The translations under genes were made by a program, and so were the position numbers. Shown here in pieces: positions 34,245 to 43,473 of a DNA stretch of 64,000 nucleotides. Numbering within the stretch: position 1 is the first letter of the stretch; the number at the start of each line of letters is the position of its first letter. The stretch is taken from contig JAMPEY010000011.1 in assembly GCA_023664665.1 (NCBI GenBank), positions 23,251 to 87,250 of the forward strand. Direction: 5' to 3'. The notes beneath the pieces are model-generated. The model was not told the DNA's origin. It did no database searches and was given only the letters and a program-made list of their open reading frames with translations. The stretch is from Lachnoclostridium sp. (GTDB lineage: Bacteria; Bacillota; Clostridia; Lachnospirales; Lachnospiraceae).

Positions 34245-34948
34245 TCTTGTCCCCTTAACAATTTTTCCCTTACTTGTTTTCGATATGCCTTGCTGATAGT
34301 TAATGAGGTTCCATTGTCCATCTCCGCCACATCATAGGCATATCTGATGACATGTGCCGTATTTATCACATAAGAGCGGTGAATCGAAAGGAATTCTTTT
34401 GGCAACTTTTTCTCAAGTTCTCTAATTTTTCCGTAAAATTCCTTTTCTGCATCCGCCATTACTATTTTTATTTTTCGATTTTCACTTTCAAAATATAGGA
34501 TATCATTATAAGAAATGTAAAAATAATCTTTGCCAATTTGAAATTCAAATTTTTCCGAATATCTCTTCAATAACTTTACTGCTAATTCTAACGAACTCTC
34601 TATCTGCTCTATCGTAATCGGCTTTATCAGAAAATCCAAAGGCTGGGTTTTAAACAATTTCTGTGCATAGGAAGATTTACCGGATATGTAAATAATCTGC
34701 ATCTCTCTATTTTCCATTTTGTTACGGATAAATTCCCCCACATCTATTCCTGTCAGTTCAAACAATTCTATATCAAGGAACAAAATATCAAGGTTCTCTC
34801 CTTGCTCCAGATACTTACACAGTTCTTCGCCTGTGTACCATATTTGAATACTTATTTGCAATTTATTCTTATTTGCATACAATAATACCATCTTCTCAAG
34901 AGCGGCACATGTATTCTTTCCGTCATCACAAATTCCTATATGATACAT
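34241..34948 (-). CDS. agrA: AgrA-like LytTR response regulator
   Basis: A 235-residue regulator. The receiver domain has the phosphoacceptor Asp in LDILFLDIELF (about residue 57) and Lys in FLIKPI. A LytTR DNA-binding domain follows from about residue 130, containing YFYISYNDILYFESENRK and FLSIHRSYVINTAHV. GAGGGG lies 6 bases before the ATG. It precedes agrC with a 4-base overlap and is expected to bind the tandem repeat before agrD. Confidence 0.92.
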   Translation of the reverse strand: MYHIGICDDGKNTCAALEKMVLLYANKNKLQISIQIWYTGEELCKYLEQGENLDILFLDIELFELTGIDVGEFIRNKMENREMQIIYISGKSSYAQKLFKTQPLDFLIKPITIEQIESSLELAVKLLKRYSEKFEFQIGKDYFYISYNDILYFESENRKIKIVMADAEKEFYGKIRELEKKLPKEFLSIHRSYVINTAHVIRYAYDVAEMDNGTSLTISKAYRKQVREKLLRGQE

Positions 34949-34978
34949 ATGATACCCCTCAATCTTTGTCCTTTTACA

Positions 34979-35463
34979 CTAGCGGAGCCTCTATTACATA
35001 CTTTACCGTTCCATCTTCGTTCAATATCAGAAAATAAGGATAGTTTGCCGAACATCCCCAACCCGCAGATAATACATGAACACCGCCGGATTAGTTGTCA
35101 CATTTTCCCATAAATCTTGATATCTGTCACAAATTTCACTCAGCATAGGTTCGTCATTGTAATAACACATGTGATCGACTGAAAAATCAAAATCTGTATT
35201 TTTCTTGGGTCCCAAAAATCAGATGCCCTCTTCCTCCGTTCCTGCTACATCAGGTTTTTCCTCATGCTCATCAGCTCCACTACTGCTTCCGATTCATCTT
35301 CTTCATCTGTTTTCTCGCGCTCGCTTTCCGTCGTATCGAGAACCGATTCCACCAAAAAAGTTTCGTCTCCTTTTAAGGAATTATCCTGTTTTTCCTGCCC
35401 TCCACACCCGCACATAAGACAGGCTGCCATGAGAACCGTTGACGCCAGAAATGCTTTTTTCAT
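34979..35463 (-). pseudogene. decayed copy of the Agr-linked lipoprotein gene
   Basis: This matches 30217-30954 almost base for base at both ends (same MKKxFL...LMCGC signal, same CYYNxEPMLSEICDRYQDLW tail and same 3' flank TTTTACACTAGCGG) but is broken in four ways. There is a loss within the acidic linker, a TGG to TGA change in the GIWFLG block, an in-frame loss of 71 codons (between FSVD and HMCYYN), and a one-base loss in the C run of the CSANYP region. So it is a relic of a duplication that brackets the amidase and agr genes. Confidence 0.85.
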
Positions 35464-35633
35464 AGACACGCTCCCATAATATTGTTTAAGTATTAGACTA
35501 CATTAATATGTTGTTTTTGTCAATCATTATTTCGTTGTCCGTAAAAAACCATTACCGAGCTTTCCAAAGGGAATTTGTCTATTTCACAGAATATACACAA
35601 TCCGTTACGATTGCATGATGCTGCTAACCATAA

Positions 35634-36707
35634 CTACTCCCTCCCCTTAAAACCATGCATCCCGTCCAACAATTCATCTTTTGCATCCCAATCCTTCGGC
35701 GGAGTATCTGTCAGTCTCCGGAACACATCATCCACAAAACCTTCCACCCACGGGAAAGGATTAAACATACCCTCAAGCTCCCACTCGTAAACCGGATCAA
35801 TGGACATATTGCTGCCGTTTACGGAAGAATATTTTGTATTCCCGGCAGGCTCGTGAAAATCGGCAGCCGCATAGCGGACTGCCCCATGGATATCATAGTC
35901 ATAAGCAAAACCGATAAACTGCGCCTGAATATTTTCCGTCAGTTTTAATCCGGCGCATACATTTATTTTCGCTCTTTCGCCAATACCAAACTCCGTCAAA
36001 TCCGCTTCATAGACATAGGAATACAGATACAGCTCGTCCGAACCGGTGCGGTAATGCTCAAAAGCAAGATCCGACACGGCAGCCGTATACTGCGCATCCG
36101 CATAATCCTCAATCAATCTGCTGCAGGCTTCCCAATCCTGCACGGTCTGCTCCGTTTCCTCCTCCTTGTCCTGTATCAGGCAGGCCATATGACATAAACC
36201 GTCCCCCGACAACACAAAATTGGCGGACTGTTCGCCCTCCTCCAAATATCCCAAGGTCCATGTATCCGGCGTTGCGAAACTATACTGCGGCCATTCCACA
36301 CCGCTGTTTCTGTCCTTTTTGATATATCCGATCTGCCCTATCCGCAGAAGCGTTCCGGGATAAATGAGATTGGGGTCTTCAATTATCTCCTGATTGGCAT
36401 CCACAATCTCCACATACCTGCTGCCGTCTCCCCAGAATCTCTCCGCAATCGCCCACAGACAGTCACCGGGAACCACCTCATAGGAAGCGGAATCCTCTTC
36501 CAACGCTATATATGCATTTGCATTAGACATAGTAATATCATGGACAATAGGGTATGTTTCCCTTGCCGCCTGTACAGTCAGACAAAAGCTTCCGGAAAAA
36601 AACAGCAAAGCGCATATTGGCAACAGACCATGACAGATTACCCATATGATGCTGCTTACCGGCAGCTTCAAAATCCCTGTCTTTATCTTTCGTCCCAATA
36701 ACCCCAT
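35634..36707 (-). CDS. LysM domain membrane-anchored protein (357 aa)
   Basis: An N-terminal membrane or signal segment (SSIIWVICHGLLPICALLFFSG) precedes a LysM-type peptidoglycan-binding module. That module reads SYEVVPGDCLWAIAERFWGDGSRYVEIVDANQ, then IYPGTLLRI, near residues 75-125. The remaining 230 residues are unrecognised and probably face the wall. GGAGG 7 bases before the ATG at 36707 sets the start inside the end of the upstream gene (25-base overlap), so both are coupled. Likely role: a wall-associated sensor or structural protein. Confidence 0.82.
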   Translation of the reverse strand: MGLLGRKIKTGILKLPVSSIIWVICHGLLPICALLFFSGSFCLTVQAARETYPIVHDITMSNANAYIALEEDSASYEVVPGDCLWAIAERFWGDGSRYVEIVDANQEIIEDPNLIYPGTLLRIGQIGYIKKDRNSGVEWPQYSFATPDTWTLGYLEEGEQSANFVLSGDGLCHMACLIQDKEEETEQTVQDWEACSRLIEDYADAQYTAAVSDLAFEHYRTGSDELYLYSYVYEADLTEFGIGERAKINVCAGLKLTENIQAQFIGFAYDYDIHGAVRYAAADFHEPAGNTKYSSVNGSNMSIDPVYEWELEGMFNPFPWVEGFVDDVFRRLTDTPPKDWDAKDELLDGMHGFKGRE

Positions 36708-37648
36708 ACGCTTGCCTCCTCTCCCAGCCACAGGTTGGACTGTTTATTCTTACAGGGAAGCACCTCTCCCGCCATCTCTGATTTTTCATATTTCTCCCAA
36801 AAACCACTATCCGTTTGATAGGGCTCTAACTTGTCCGCCTCTATTTTGATGTTGTAAGTGCTGTTCTCCGGCGGCGCCTGTGTCAAGCCTGCAAGCAGCG
36901 GGTCAAGGGAAATGCCGATTACAAAATCCTTTTCCTCGGTCAGATAAAAATAAGGACGAAATTCGTAAAGCTCATTCAGTTCCTCATCTTCCTTATGAAA
37001 CCAATCCAAAAGAATTTCCACGGTTTCTTCGTCCTCTGTAAACGCCCCTTCATATTCCGCATTCATGCTCTGCATCCATAATGTGATAAATCCTTCATCT
37101 ATCCGGAACACATCGGAAAGCTCGTAGATTTCCCCTGTCATCAAATCAACATTTATAGCGCGCTCCGTATATTTGGTATGATATACCGGCTCTTTGGGGG
37201 CATAATATTCACAATAATGAACGCTTGCCAGATATTGGCTGTGATAATCGATATCGCAGTTTACATCACTGCAGAATAGAGAATAATTTTCTTTTTGATA
37301 GGCAGCAATTTCTTTGTCGGGCCTGAGATGCCAAAAACGGGTTCTATCCATTGCCATATCATACATTGCCGTGTTAATCTGCTCCTGCAGCTCTTCGTCA
37401 ATGCCCTCGATTCTGGGATACTCTACCGTCACCACATCCCAATAGTCAAAATGCTCCGAGTATTCCATAAAATACTGCTCTTTTTGTATGCGATAATCCT
37501 GATATCCCTGCTCTTCCTTTGAACCAAACGCCACATACAAAAACAACGCAAGGATGCCTGCCAACACAATCGCCGCCGGAATCAGCCCGAGCCAGATTTT
37601 TTTCTCCTGCATGTACTTTTTCTCTTCTATGCTTTCTTTCGTATCCAT
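36683..37648 (-). CDS. RsiV/DUF3298-like membrane-anchored protein (321 aa)
   Basis: A short cytoplasmic start (MDTKESIEEKKYMQEKK) is followed by one membrane segment (IWLGLIPAAIVLAGILALFLYVAFG). The large outside domain contains VVTVEYPRIEGID, INVDLMTGEIYELSDVF and IGISLDPLLAGLTQ, the order seen in RsiV-type DUF3298 proteins. RsiV proteins are anti-sigma factors whose outer domain binds lysozyme, but no sigma factor gene is adjacent here and the N-terminus is short, so it may be a related surface protein. Overlaps the LysM gene. Confidence 0.65.
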   Translation of the reverse strand: MDTKESIEEKKYMQEKKIWLGLIPAAIVLAGILALFLYVAFGSKEEQGYQDYRIQKEQYFMEYSEHFDYWDVVTVEYPRIEGIDEELQEQINTAMYDMAMDRTRFWHLRPDKEIAAYQKENYSLFCSDVNCDIDYHSQYLASVHYCEYYAPKEPVYHTKYTERAINVDLMTGEIYELSDVFRIDEGFITLWMQSMNAEYEGAFTEDEETVEILLDWFHKEDEELNELYEFRPYFYLTEEKDFVIGISLDPLLAGLTQAPPENSTYNIKIEADKLEPYQTDSGFWEKYEKSEMAGEVLPCKNKQSNLWLGEEASVWGYWDER

Positions 37649-37781
37649 CTTGTCCCTCCTCGTATCATAAAGACAGTATACTCCTGCTTTGCATCATTTT
37701 TGCATCAAAATAAGGGATTTTTTATCACTTTTTGCATAAAAAAGAATATAGTAAAGAAAAGTGTCTTGATAGGAGAACTCC

Positions 37782-38414
37782 ATGCAGATTTTTTCCTCCC
37801 TGCTGTTTGGAGTCTCTGCCAGCTTGGATGCCTTGATTTTGGGCATTTCTTATGGAATCCGCAAAGTTCACATAAAGCTCTGGCAGAATCTTTTCATCAG
37901 CCTGATTACCTTGTCCGGCACCTGTCTTGCCATCGGATTCGGCAGATGGCAGGGCGTCCTGCTTCAAAATCTGTTGCCCGGTTTAAGCGGCGGCATTCCT
38001 CTGGAACGCTGCATCGGCAGTATGGTTTTGATGCTCTTCGGACTCTATTATTTATTTAAATTTATGCTCTCCCTGCAAAAGAAATACCCAAAAATATCAA
38101 CTTCAAAAGAATCCGCTGTAGATGCGGGCTCCGATTCCCAAGAGGGGGTATATCCTCATTATTTATCTTTGAAGGCTTCCCTGCTTATGGGTCTTGCTCT
38201 CTCGGTAAATAATATGGGTATCGGATTGGGCGCCAGTATTGCAGGGCTTTCCCTGCTGCCCGCCGCCGTCAGTACCTTTCTCTTTTCCGCCGTATTTCTC
38301 GGGCTGGGAAATTGTCTGGGCAAAAGCCGGCTCTCGGACTTTCTGGGGCAGGCGGCTACACCCATATCCGGACTTTTGCTTCTGGGACTTGGGCTTTTTG
38401 AATGGTTTTTTTAA
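37782..38414 (+). CDS. ytaF: YtaF/MntP-like membrane protein
   Basis: A 210-residue polytopic protein with two repeats of three helices: SSLLFGVSASLDALILGISYGIR in the first and SLLMGLALSVNNMGIGLGASIAG in the second. Each repeat carries an Asp or Asn in the membrane helix, as in MntP manganese exporters and the sporulation protein YtaF. The gene lies next to a germination receptor gene, which favours the sporulation branch. AGGAG is 6 bases before the ATG. Confidence 0.85.
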   Translation: MQIFSSLLFGVSASLDALILGISYGIRKVHIKLWQNLFISLITLSGTCLAIGFGRWQGVLLQNLLPGLSGGIPLERCIGSMVLMLFGLYYLFKFMLSLQKKYPKISTSKESAVDAGSDSQEGVYPHYLSLKASLLMGLALSVNNMGIGLGASIAGLSLLPAAVSTFLFSAVFLGLGNCLGKSRLSDFLGQAATPISGLLLLGLGLFEWFF

Positions 38415-38507
38415 TACGCATAATTTCCTTTGACTGCGGACAGACTCATTAGAGACATAGAGTCGCCAAATGTCCCAAAATTGCACAAGGGAAAGGAAAC
38501 AACAGCC

Positions 38508-40004
38508 ATGAAAGGTCAGAAAAACAACTTAGAGAATGTTCAAATAGCCAAAAAACAGCCACTGAAAGAAAATCTTTCCGAAAATATCGCAACTCTGAAA
38601 GAACTCCTGCCCGTCGGAGAAAGCTTTGACTTGGTGACCAGAGAACTTTATCTGGGAAAAACGCCTGCCTATTTTCTCTGCATCAACGGTTTTTGCAAAA
38701 CAGAGGTTCTGCAGCAGATTTTTTCTGACTTGCAGAACCCCTTCTATATGCAGGACAACACCGTGGAAGATATCACCCGTTATGTAAATGCAAAAATCGG
38801 CTATGCTCAGGCATCCCTCTGCGATAATTGGGAAGATATCCTGCATAATGTACTGTGCGGTCCTTCCGTGCTTTTTATCGACGGATTTTCACAGGCGATT
38901 CTCCTTGATGTGCGCTCTTATCCCGCCAGAGGGATTTCCGAACCGGACAATGAGCGGATTACCAAAGGCTCCCGGGACGGTTTTGTGGAAACCCTGCTTT
39001 CCAATGCCAATCTGATACGCCGGAGAGTCCGCTCCCCCCACCTTACTTTTTCCATGCATAATGTGGGCACGGAAAGCCGAACCGATGTGGCTGTGGCATA
39101 TATCGGAAATCAGGTCAATCAAAGCCTGTTGGAAACCCTGTTCCATACTTTGGACACACTGCAGGTTTCCTCTCTCACCATGGGAACCAAAAGTTTGGAA
39201 GAGTTATTAGTCAAAAAAAGATGGTGGACGCCCCTGCCCAGCATCCGTACTACAGAGCGCCCCGATGTGGCCTGCAGTTATCTGCTGGAAGGCCATATTT
39301 TACTGATTGTGGATAATTCCCCCGAGGTGCTGATTCTTCCCTGCACGATTTTCCAATTCACACAAAGTCCCGAGGATTATTACAAAAGTCCCCTGATCGG
39401 AAGCTACTTTCGTCTGGTGCGGTTTGCCTGCATTCCGGTGAGCCTGCTTTTAATGCCGCTGTTCTTACTGCTTACTGTCTATTATCCACAGGTGGCGGAT
39501 CGATGGCAGATATTATCCACCGAAAATCTGACTCCCCTGCAGCTTATCTTCTATGTTCTGGCGGTGGAGTTTTTGCTGGATTTATTTAAATACTCCGCTT
39601 CCGTAAGCTCCAGCCGCTTTTCCGGCTCTCTGTCCATCGTGGGCGGCCTGCTGATAGGTGACATTGCTGTCAGTTTGAATTGGGCATCCACGGAAGTTTT
39701 ATTTTATGCCGCCATTACCCTGCTGACTTCCCTGTCCCTGTCCAGTATAGAATTTGCGGATGCTTTGCGCGTTTATCGTATTTTTTTGATTCTGGGCACC
39801 AGCTTTTTCGGACTGTGGGGATTCCTCGCATCGCTGGCGCTTGTACTGATTTCTATTTTGGCAACCCCCACTTTTGGAGGAATGAGTTATTTCTGGCCGC
39901 TGTTTCCCTTTAACAAAAAAGCGCTCTGCACCCTGCTTTTCCGCTACCCTACCTTTAAGGCGCAGCCCTGCAATGTGTGGAACCGCGGGAAGGTGCATTC
40001 CTGA
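38508..40004 (+). CDS. spore germination protein, GerA (A-subunit) family
   Basis: GerA-type A subunits sit in the spore inner membrane and take part in nutrient germinant sensing. The 498-residue protein has the soluble N-terminal domain (VGESFDLVTREL, then VLFIDGFSQAILLDVRSYPARGISEPDNE with the GIxEP block near residue 145). GSRDGFVETLLSNANLIRRRV follows, then the membrane part with about five helices from residue 300. Start at 38508 with AAAGGA upstream; a TTG at 38430 extends the frame but has no site. No B or C subunit follows, since the next gene is convergent, so it acts alone or with subunits elsewhere. Confidence 0.92.
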   Translation: MKGQKNNLENVQIAKKQPLKENLSENIATLKELLPVGESFDLVTRELYLGKTPAYFLCINGFCKTEVLQQIFSDLQNPFYMQDNTVEDITRYVNAKIGYAQASLCDNWEDILHNVLCGPSVLFIDGFSQAILLDVRSYPARGISEPDNERITKGSRDGFVETLLSNANLIRRRVRSPHLTFSMHNVGTESRTDVAVAYIGNQVNQSLLETLFHTLDTLQVSSLTMGTKSLEELLVKKRWWTPLPSIRTTERPDVACSYLLEGHILLIVDNSPEVLILPCTIFQFTQSPEDYYKSPLIGSYFRLVRFACIPVSLLLMPLFLLLTVYYPQVADRWQILSTENLTPLQLIFYVLAVEFLLDLFKYSASVSSSRFSGSLSIVGGLLIGDIAVSLNWASTEVLFYAAITLLTSLSLSSIEFADALRVYRIFLILGTSFFGLWGFLASLALVLISILATPTFGGMSYFWPLFPFNKKALCTLLFRYPTFKAQPCNVWNRGKVHS

Positions 40005-40046
40005 CCTTTGAAAGCAATGTATCTGCTCCCCTTATCCGACAAGAAA

Positions 40047-40076
40047 AACGGTATAGCCGCAAATGACTATACCGTT
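40047..40076 (-). terminator. intrinsic terminator between gerA-type gene and SDR gene
   Basis: AACGGTATAG (40047-40056) and CTATACCGTT (40067-40076) pair perfectly around 10 bases. Read on the minus strand, the stem runs into TTTTTC, so it mainly ends the SDR transcript. Confidence 0.75.
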
Positions 40077-40114
40077 GATGGAAAGCGTTCAAAATGTCCG
40101 TCCTAAACTTTTGT

Positions 40115-40957
40115 TTATACGCCCAGATAGCAGTGGAAGCCGCCGTCTACCGGAAGAATAACGCCTGTTACGAAACTACTGCCCTTAGGGCTTACCAAGA
40201 AAAGCAGCGCACCGATTAAATCTTCGGGGTCGCCGTATTTGCCCATGGGAGTGCTGTCGATAATCTTCTGGCTTCTGGGAGTCGGCGTGCCGTCGGGATT
40301 AAAGTGCAGAGCATGATTCTGCGTGGTCTGGAAAAATCCCGGTGCAAGCGCATTTACACGGATGCCGCTCTTTGCGAAATAGTTTGCCGCCCACTCGGTA
40401 AAGTTGGAAATCGCAGCTTTTGCGCTGGAATAGCCGGGAATTCTGGTCAGAGGACCGTACGCGCCCATGCTGGAAATATTGATAATATTCGCATTGTCCT
40501 GACCTACCATGCATGCGCCGAAAATCTGTGTGGGAAGCATGGTTCCGTACAAATTTAAATCCAGCTCCTGACGGACATTTTCCATATCCGTGGTAAAGAA
40601 GTTCAGCATATCTCCTTCAAAATCAGCGAACTGATCCTGAGGAATTGCCGCGCTCTTTACCGCACCGCCCGCACAGTTAACCAAAATATTAATCTTGCCC
40701 CACTTGTCCAAAATTTCTTTCTTCGCCTGTTCCAGACTTTCCTTATTCAGTACATCCGCAGCCACGGTAATTGCCTCGCCGCCTGCATCCTCAATGTCTT
40801 TCTTCACGGCTTCGCCGTTCTCCGCTTTTCTTCCTAAAATCGCAACCTTGGCGCCGCATTTGCCCAACGCCCTGCAGAACATGCCGCCGATAATGCCGCT
40901 GCCTCCCGTCACTACCGCTACCTCTCCGGATAAATCGATTTGAAATGGTAATTCCAT
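40115..40957 (-). CDS. SDR family oxidoreductase, mannonate/gluconate dehydrogenase-like
   Basis: A 280-residue short-chain dehydrogenase with NAD(P) site TGGSGIIGG (residues 18-26), NNAG-equivalent NCAGGA, catalytic Ser in NISSMGAYGP and Tyr-x-x-x-Lys in YSSAKAA, and closing VTGVILPVDGGF. The inserted loop around residues 110-125 and the NHALHFNPDGTPTPRSQKI segment are typical of the D-mannonate (fructuronate) oxidoreductase-like branch, so sugar acid metabolism is likely. AAGGAG lies 6 bases before the ATG. It stands alone. Confidence 0.85.
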   Translation of the reverse strand: MELPFQIDLSGEVAVVTGGSGIIGGMFCRALGKCGAKVAILGRKAENGEAVKKDIEDAGGEAITVAADVLNKESLEQAKKEILDKWGKINILVNCAGGAVKSAAIPQDQFADFEGDMLNFFTTDMENVRQELDLNLYGTMLPTQIFGACMVGQDNANIINISSMGAYGPLTRIPGYSSAKAAISNFTEWAANYFAKSGIRVNALAPGFFQTTQNHALHFNPDGTPTPRSQKIIDSTPMGKYGDPEDLIGALLFLVSPKGSSFVTGVILPVDGGFHCYLGV

Positions 40958-41225
40958 AATGCGCTCCTTTCCCGTTCCATTTCGGTCGGATATTTTATTT
41001 GTTTACTATTTTAACACATAATTTGGAAATTGTCCAAACCTATCATTTCTCTATTTCATTTTATTGCCATTTTTGGTATAATTCATACATAATCGGTCTG
41101 TTGTAATATATTAAAATATCTTTAGGTAATTATGTGGCTTATAAGCAGATTCCAGCTAACCGTTCGGACTGACCTATTGGAAGCAGAGCGTATAGAACTC
41201 TATATCAAAACAAGGAAGAAAGAGG

Positions 41226-42158
41226 ATGAGCAAAGTACAGAGCACTAAATATTCCGGCAAATTCAGTGAAAAGCAGCTACAGACCATTCAAAAAGTGTCC
41301 GCTGCGGGAAAAAAGCATCCGAACAGCAGAAAACTTTATGTATTTCTGCTTATTGTAGTATTACTATGGTTCTATCTGCTGGCATTCTGCAAAAAACATG
41401 CCATTGTGATAGCTACCGTCCTATGTACTGTCCTGCTCGTGGTTATCGCCTGGGTCACATTGATGGTGCAGGAGGAGACAGAAATTTTTGACGGGGATTA
41501 TCAAATGCTGCAGCAACAGCAGAAGCGGCTGAAGGAGCAGCGGAATGAGATTTATGGCGCGTCGCAGTCGGGAGAAGAAGAAAAAAATTTTATACGGACG
41601 CTTAAGGAGGAAAACCCCGACATAGCCGGCTGGCTGACGATTCCCGATACCAATATCGATTATCCGGTCATGCAGACTCCGCAAGAGGAGGATTATTACC
41701 TGTACCGGGACTTTTACGGAAACGAAAACCGGAACGGAAGCCTGCTGGTATCCACCGGATGTGATCTTGAGAGCGAAAATGTAAACTGGATTATCCACGG
41801 GCATAACATGAAATCCGGCGCAATGTTTGGCGGTCTTTTAAATTATCGGAAAAAGAGCTATATGGAAAAGCACAATCTGATTTTTCTGGATACCTTGGAT
41901 GGAAGACGGACTTATGAGGTTGTCGCTGTATTTGAGTCGCAAGTCTATTATGAGAACGATTTTGTATTTAAATATTATAACTGTTGTAATATAGAAAGCT
42001 GGGAAGAATTTGACAGTTTTTACAGCAATATCAAAAAGCTCTCTCTGTATGACACCGGAGTCAATGCGGTATACGGGGACCATTTCATAACCCTCTCCAC
42101 CTGTTCCTACCACACGGAAAACGGTCGGTTTGTAGTGGTAGGAAAAGAGCTTTATTAA
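41226..42158 (+). CDS. class B sortase
   Basis: Sortases join surface proteins to peptidoglycan or pilin subunits outside the membrane. The 310-residue protein has two N-terminal membrane segments (FLLIVVLLWFYLLAF and IVIATVLCTVLLVVIAWVTL), a coiled linker, and the class B catalytic domain. That domain shows PDIAGWLTIPDTNIDYPVMQ, His in IIHGHNMKSGAMFG, Cys in LSTCSY and Arg in NGRFVVVG. Two membrane helices instead of one is unusual for this class. GAAAGAGG directly precedes the ATG. No substrate with a sorting signal is adjacent. A LytTR two-component pair follows on the other strand. Confidence 0.9.
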   Translation: MSKVQSTKYSGKFSEKQLQTIQKVSAAGKKHPNSRKLYVFLLIVVLLWFYLLAFCKKHAIVIATVLCTVLLVVIAWVTLMVQEETEIFDGDYQMLQQQQKRLKEQRNEIYGASQSGEEEKNFIRTLKEENPDIAGWLTIPDTNIDYPVMQTPQEEDYYLYRDFYGNENRNGSLLVSTGCDLESENVNWIIHGHNMKSGAMFGGLLNYRKKSYMEKHNLIFLDTLDGRRTYEVVAVFESQVYYENDFVFKYYNCCNIESWEEFDSFYSNIKKLSLYDTGVNAVYGDHFITLSTCSYHTENGRFVVVGKELY

Positions 42159-42167
42159 AGACCGGTC

Positions 42168-43454
42168 TCACTCGCTCCGGGGAAATAATATCCTACAGTA
42201 AAACCTCTCTTCCTCCCAGGTGAAAGTACAGATTCCGCCATATTTTTCCATAATCTGCTCCACAATCCCCAGCCCCATCCCGTGGTTTCCCCCTTTGGTA
42301 GAAGCCGCGCGGTTATTATGAATCTTACGCTCTTTCTTGGCATGGTTGCTGACTGCCAGAGTCCAAAAATGCTCCTGCATACCTCCCTTTATATGAACAT
42401 CCGGCTCGTCTTCCTGCATGGAAGCATCCAAGGCATTATCCAGCAGATTGGACAAAAGGGAACAGACCTCCATGGGAGTCAGGGCATCAAACCACGGAAA
42501 TGCCCCTTCGCACACAAAGGGAATCCCCATTTTCTGCGCTTTCGCTTTTTGATTTGCCAGCACGATATCCGCTGCCTGATTTCCCGTAAATTCCAGTTCT
42601 GTTATGCGGTTGGTCTGCGCCTGCAGCGAATCCAGGTACAGCTCCATCTTTCTTTTTTGATTGCTCTCCTGTAAACTCTGCAGCATCTGCAGATGCCCCC
42701 GCAAATCATGGCGCAGGGTGCGAATGCTTTGATTCTCGCTTCGGTACTGCTCCAGATAAGAAAGCTGGCACTCTATGTAATCTTCCTCCTGCTTCACCAA
42801 TACATTCAGCCGCCTCACCCTCCGCAGCGTAATCAGCTGCCACAGATATGCGCCCATGGCAACGCAGAAGAAAAACAGACAGCTTGCATTTAACAGCAGC
42901 TTCGCGGTTCCTTCATAATGTACCCGTATCACGGCAATTCCCATCAGCAAAAACAATTCAAACAAAAAGAACATTCCGAATCCCAAGATTTCCAAGGGGC
43001 GAAGAATCCAAGAAACCTTATGCTTCTTTACGATTCCATAAAGTATGGTCAGGGCGATGCATCCTAATACATCCATGATGATACCCAGATAATCCGCCCC
43101 TATCAGGGTGAGCATAAGCGGAGCTTTTGGCAGCGTGATAATCTCACGCAGCATTATCAGGGGAATAATCCCTAACACCGTATACACCATGACAGCAGGC
43201 ACAATCAAAATACTTTCCCAGATTTTCCTCTTTCCAAATATAAGCACAATAATAAGCATTGAGCAGACAATGCTCCATGTCCCGAGAAACATGGAAACAG
43301 CGCTGACAGCAAATGCAATTCCCGCAATAATTGCAATTTTGACCGCAGAAAGCTTAAAGCTCTCCGCAAAAAAGAGCCGGTATATCATAAAGATTTGATA
43401 AAAGGCAAGCATATCCAGCAAGCTGCCCAAAACCACAAATGCCACTAAAGTCAT
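42168..43454 (-). CDS. GHKL sensor histidine kinase (AgrC-like class)
   Basis: A 428-residue membrane sensor with six or seven hydrophobic segments in residues 1-210, an H-box RTLRHDLRGHLQML, N-box LLSNLLDNALDAS and G-box GNHGMGLGIVEQI. GAGGAGGG 9 bases before the ATG at 43454 supports this start over the upstream TTG at 43481. It follows its response regulator after 19 bases. No AgrD or AgrB is beside it, so the signal may be different or encoded elsewhere. Confidence 0.9.
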   Translation of the reverse strand: MTLVAFVVLGSLLDMLAFYQIFMIYRLFFAESFKLSAVKIAIIAGIAFAVSAVSMFLGTWSIVCSMLIIVLIFGKRKIWESILIVPAVMVYTVLGIIPLIMLREIITLPKAPLMLTLIGADYLGIIMDVLGCIALTILYGIVKKHKVSWILRPLEILGFGMFFLFELFLLMGIAVIRVHYEGTAKLLLNASCLFFFCVAMGAYLWQLITLRRVRRLNVLVKQEEDYIECQLSYLEQYRSENQSIRTLRHDLRGHLQMLQSLQESNQKRKMELYLDSLQAQTNRITELEFTGNQAADIVLANQKAKAQKMGIPFVCEGAFPWFDALTPMEVCSLLSNLLDNALDASMQEDEPDVHIKGGMQEHFWTLAVSNHAKKERKIHNNRAASTKGGNHGMGLGIVEQIMEKYGGICTFTWEEERFYCRILFPRSE

Positions 43455-43473
43455 GCTCAAAAGCCCTCCTCTT

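Noticed and set aside
36683-37648. True RsiV anti-sigma factor
   Set aside because: No sigma factor gene is adjacent and the cytoplasmic part is short, so only a resemblance of the outer domain is claimed.
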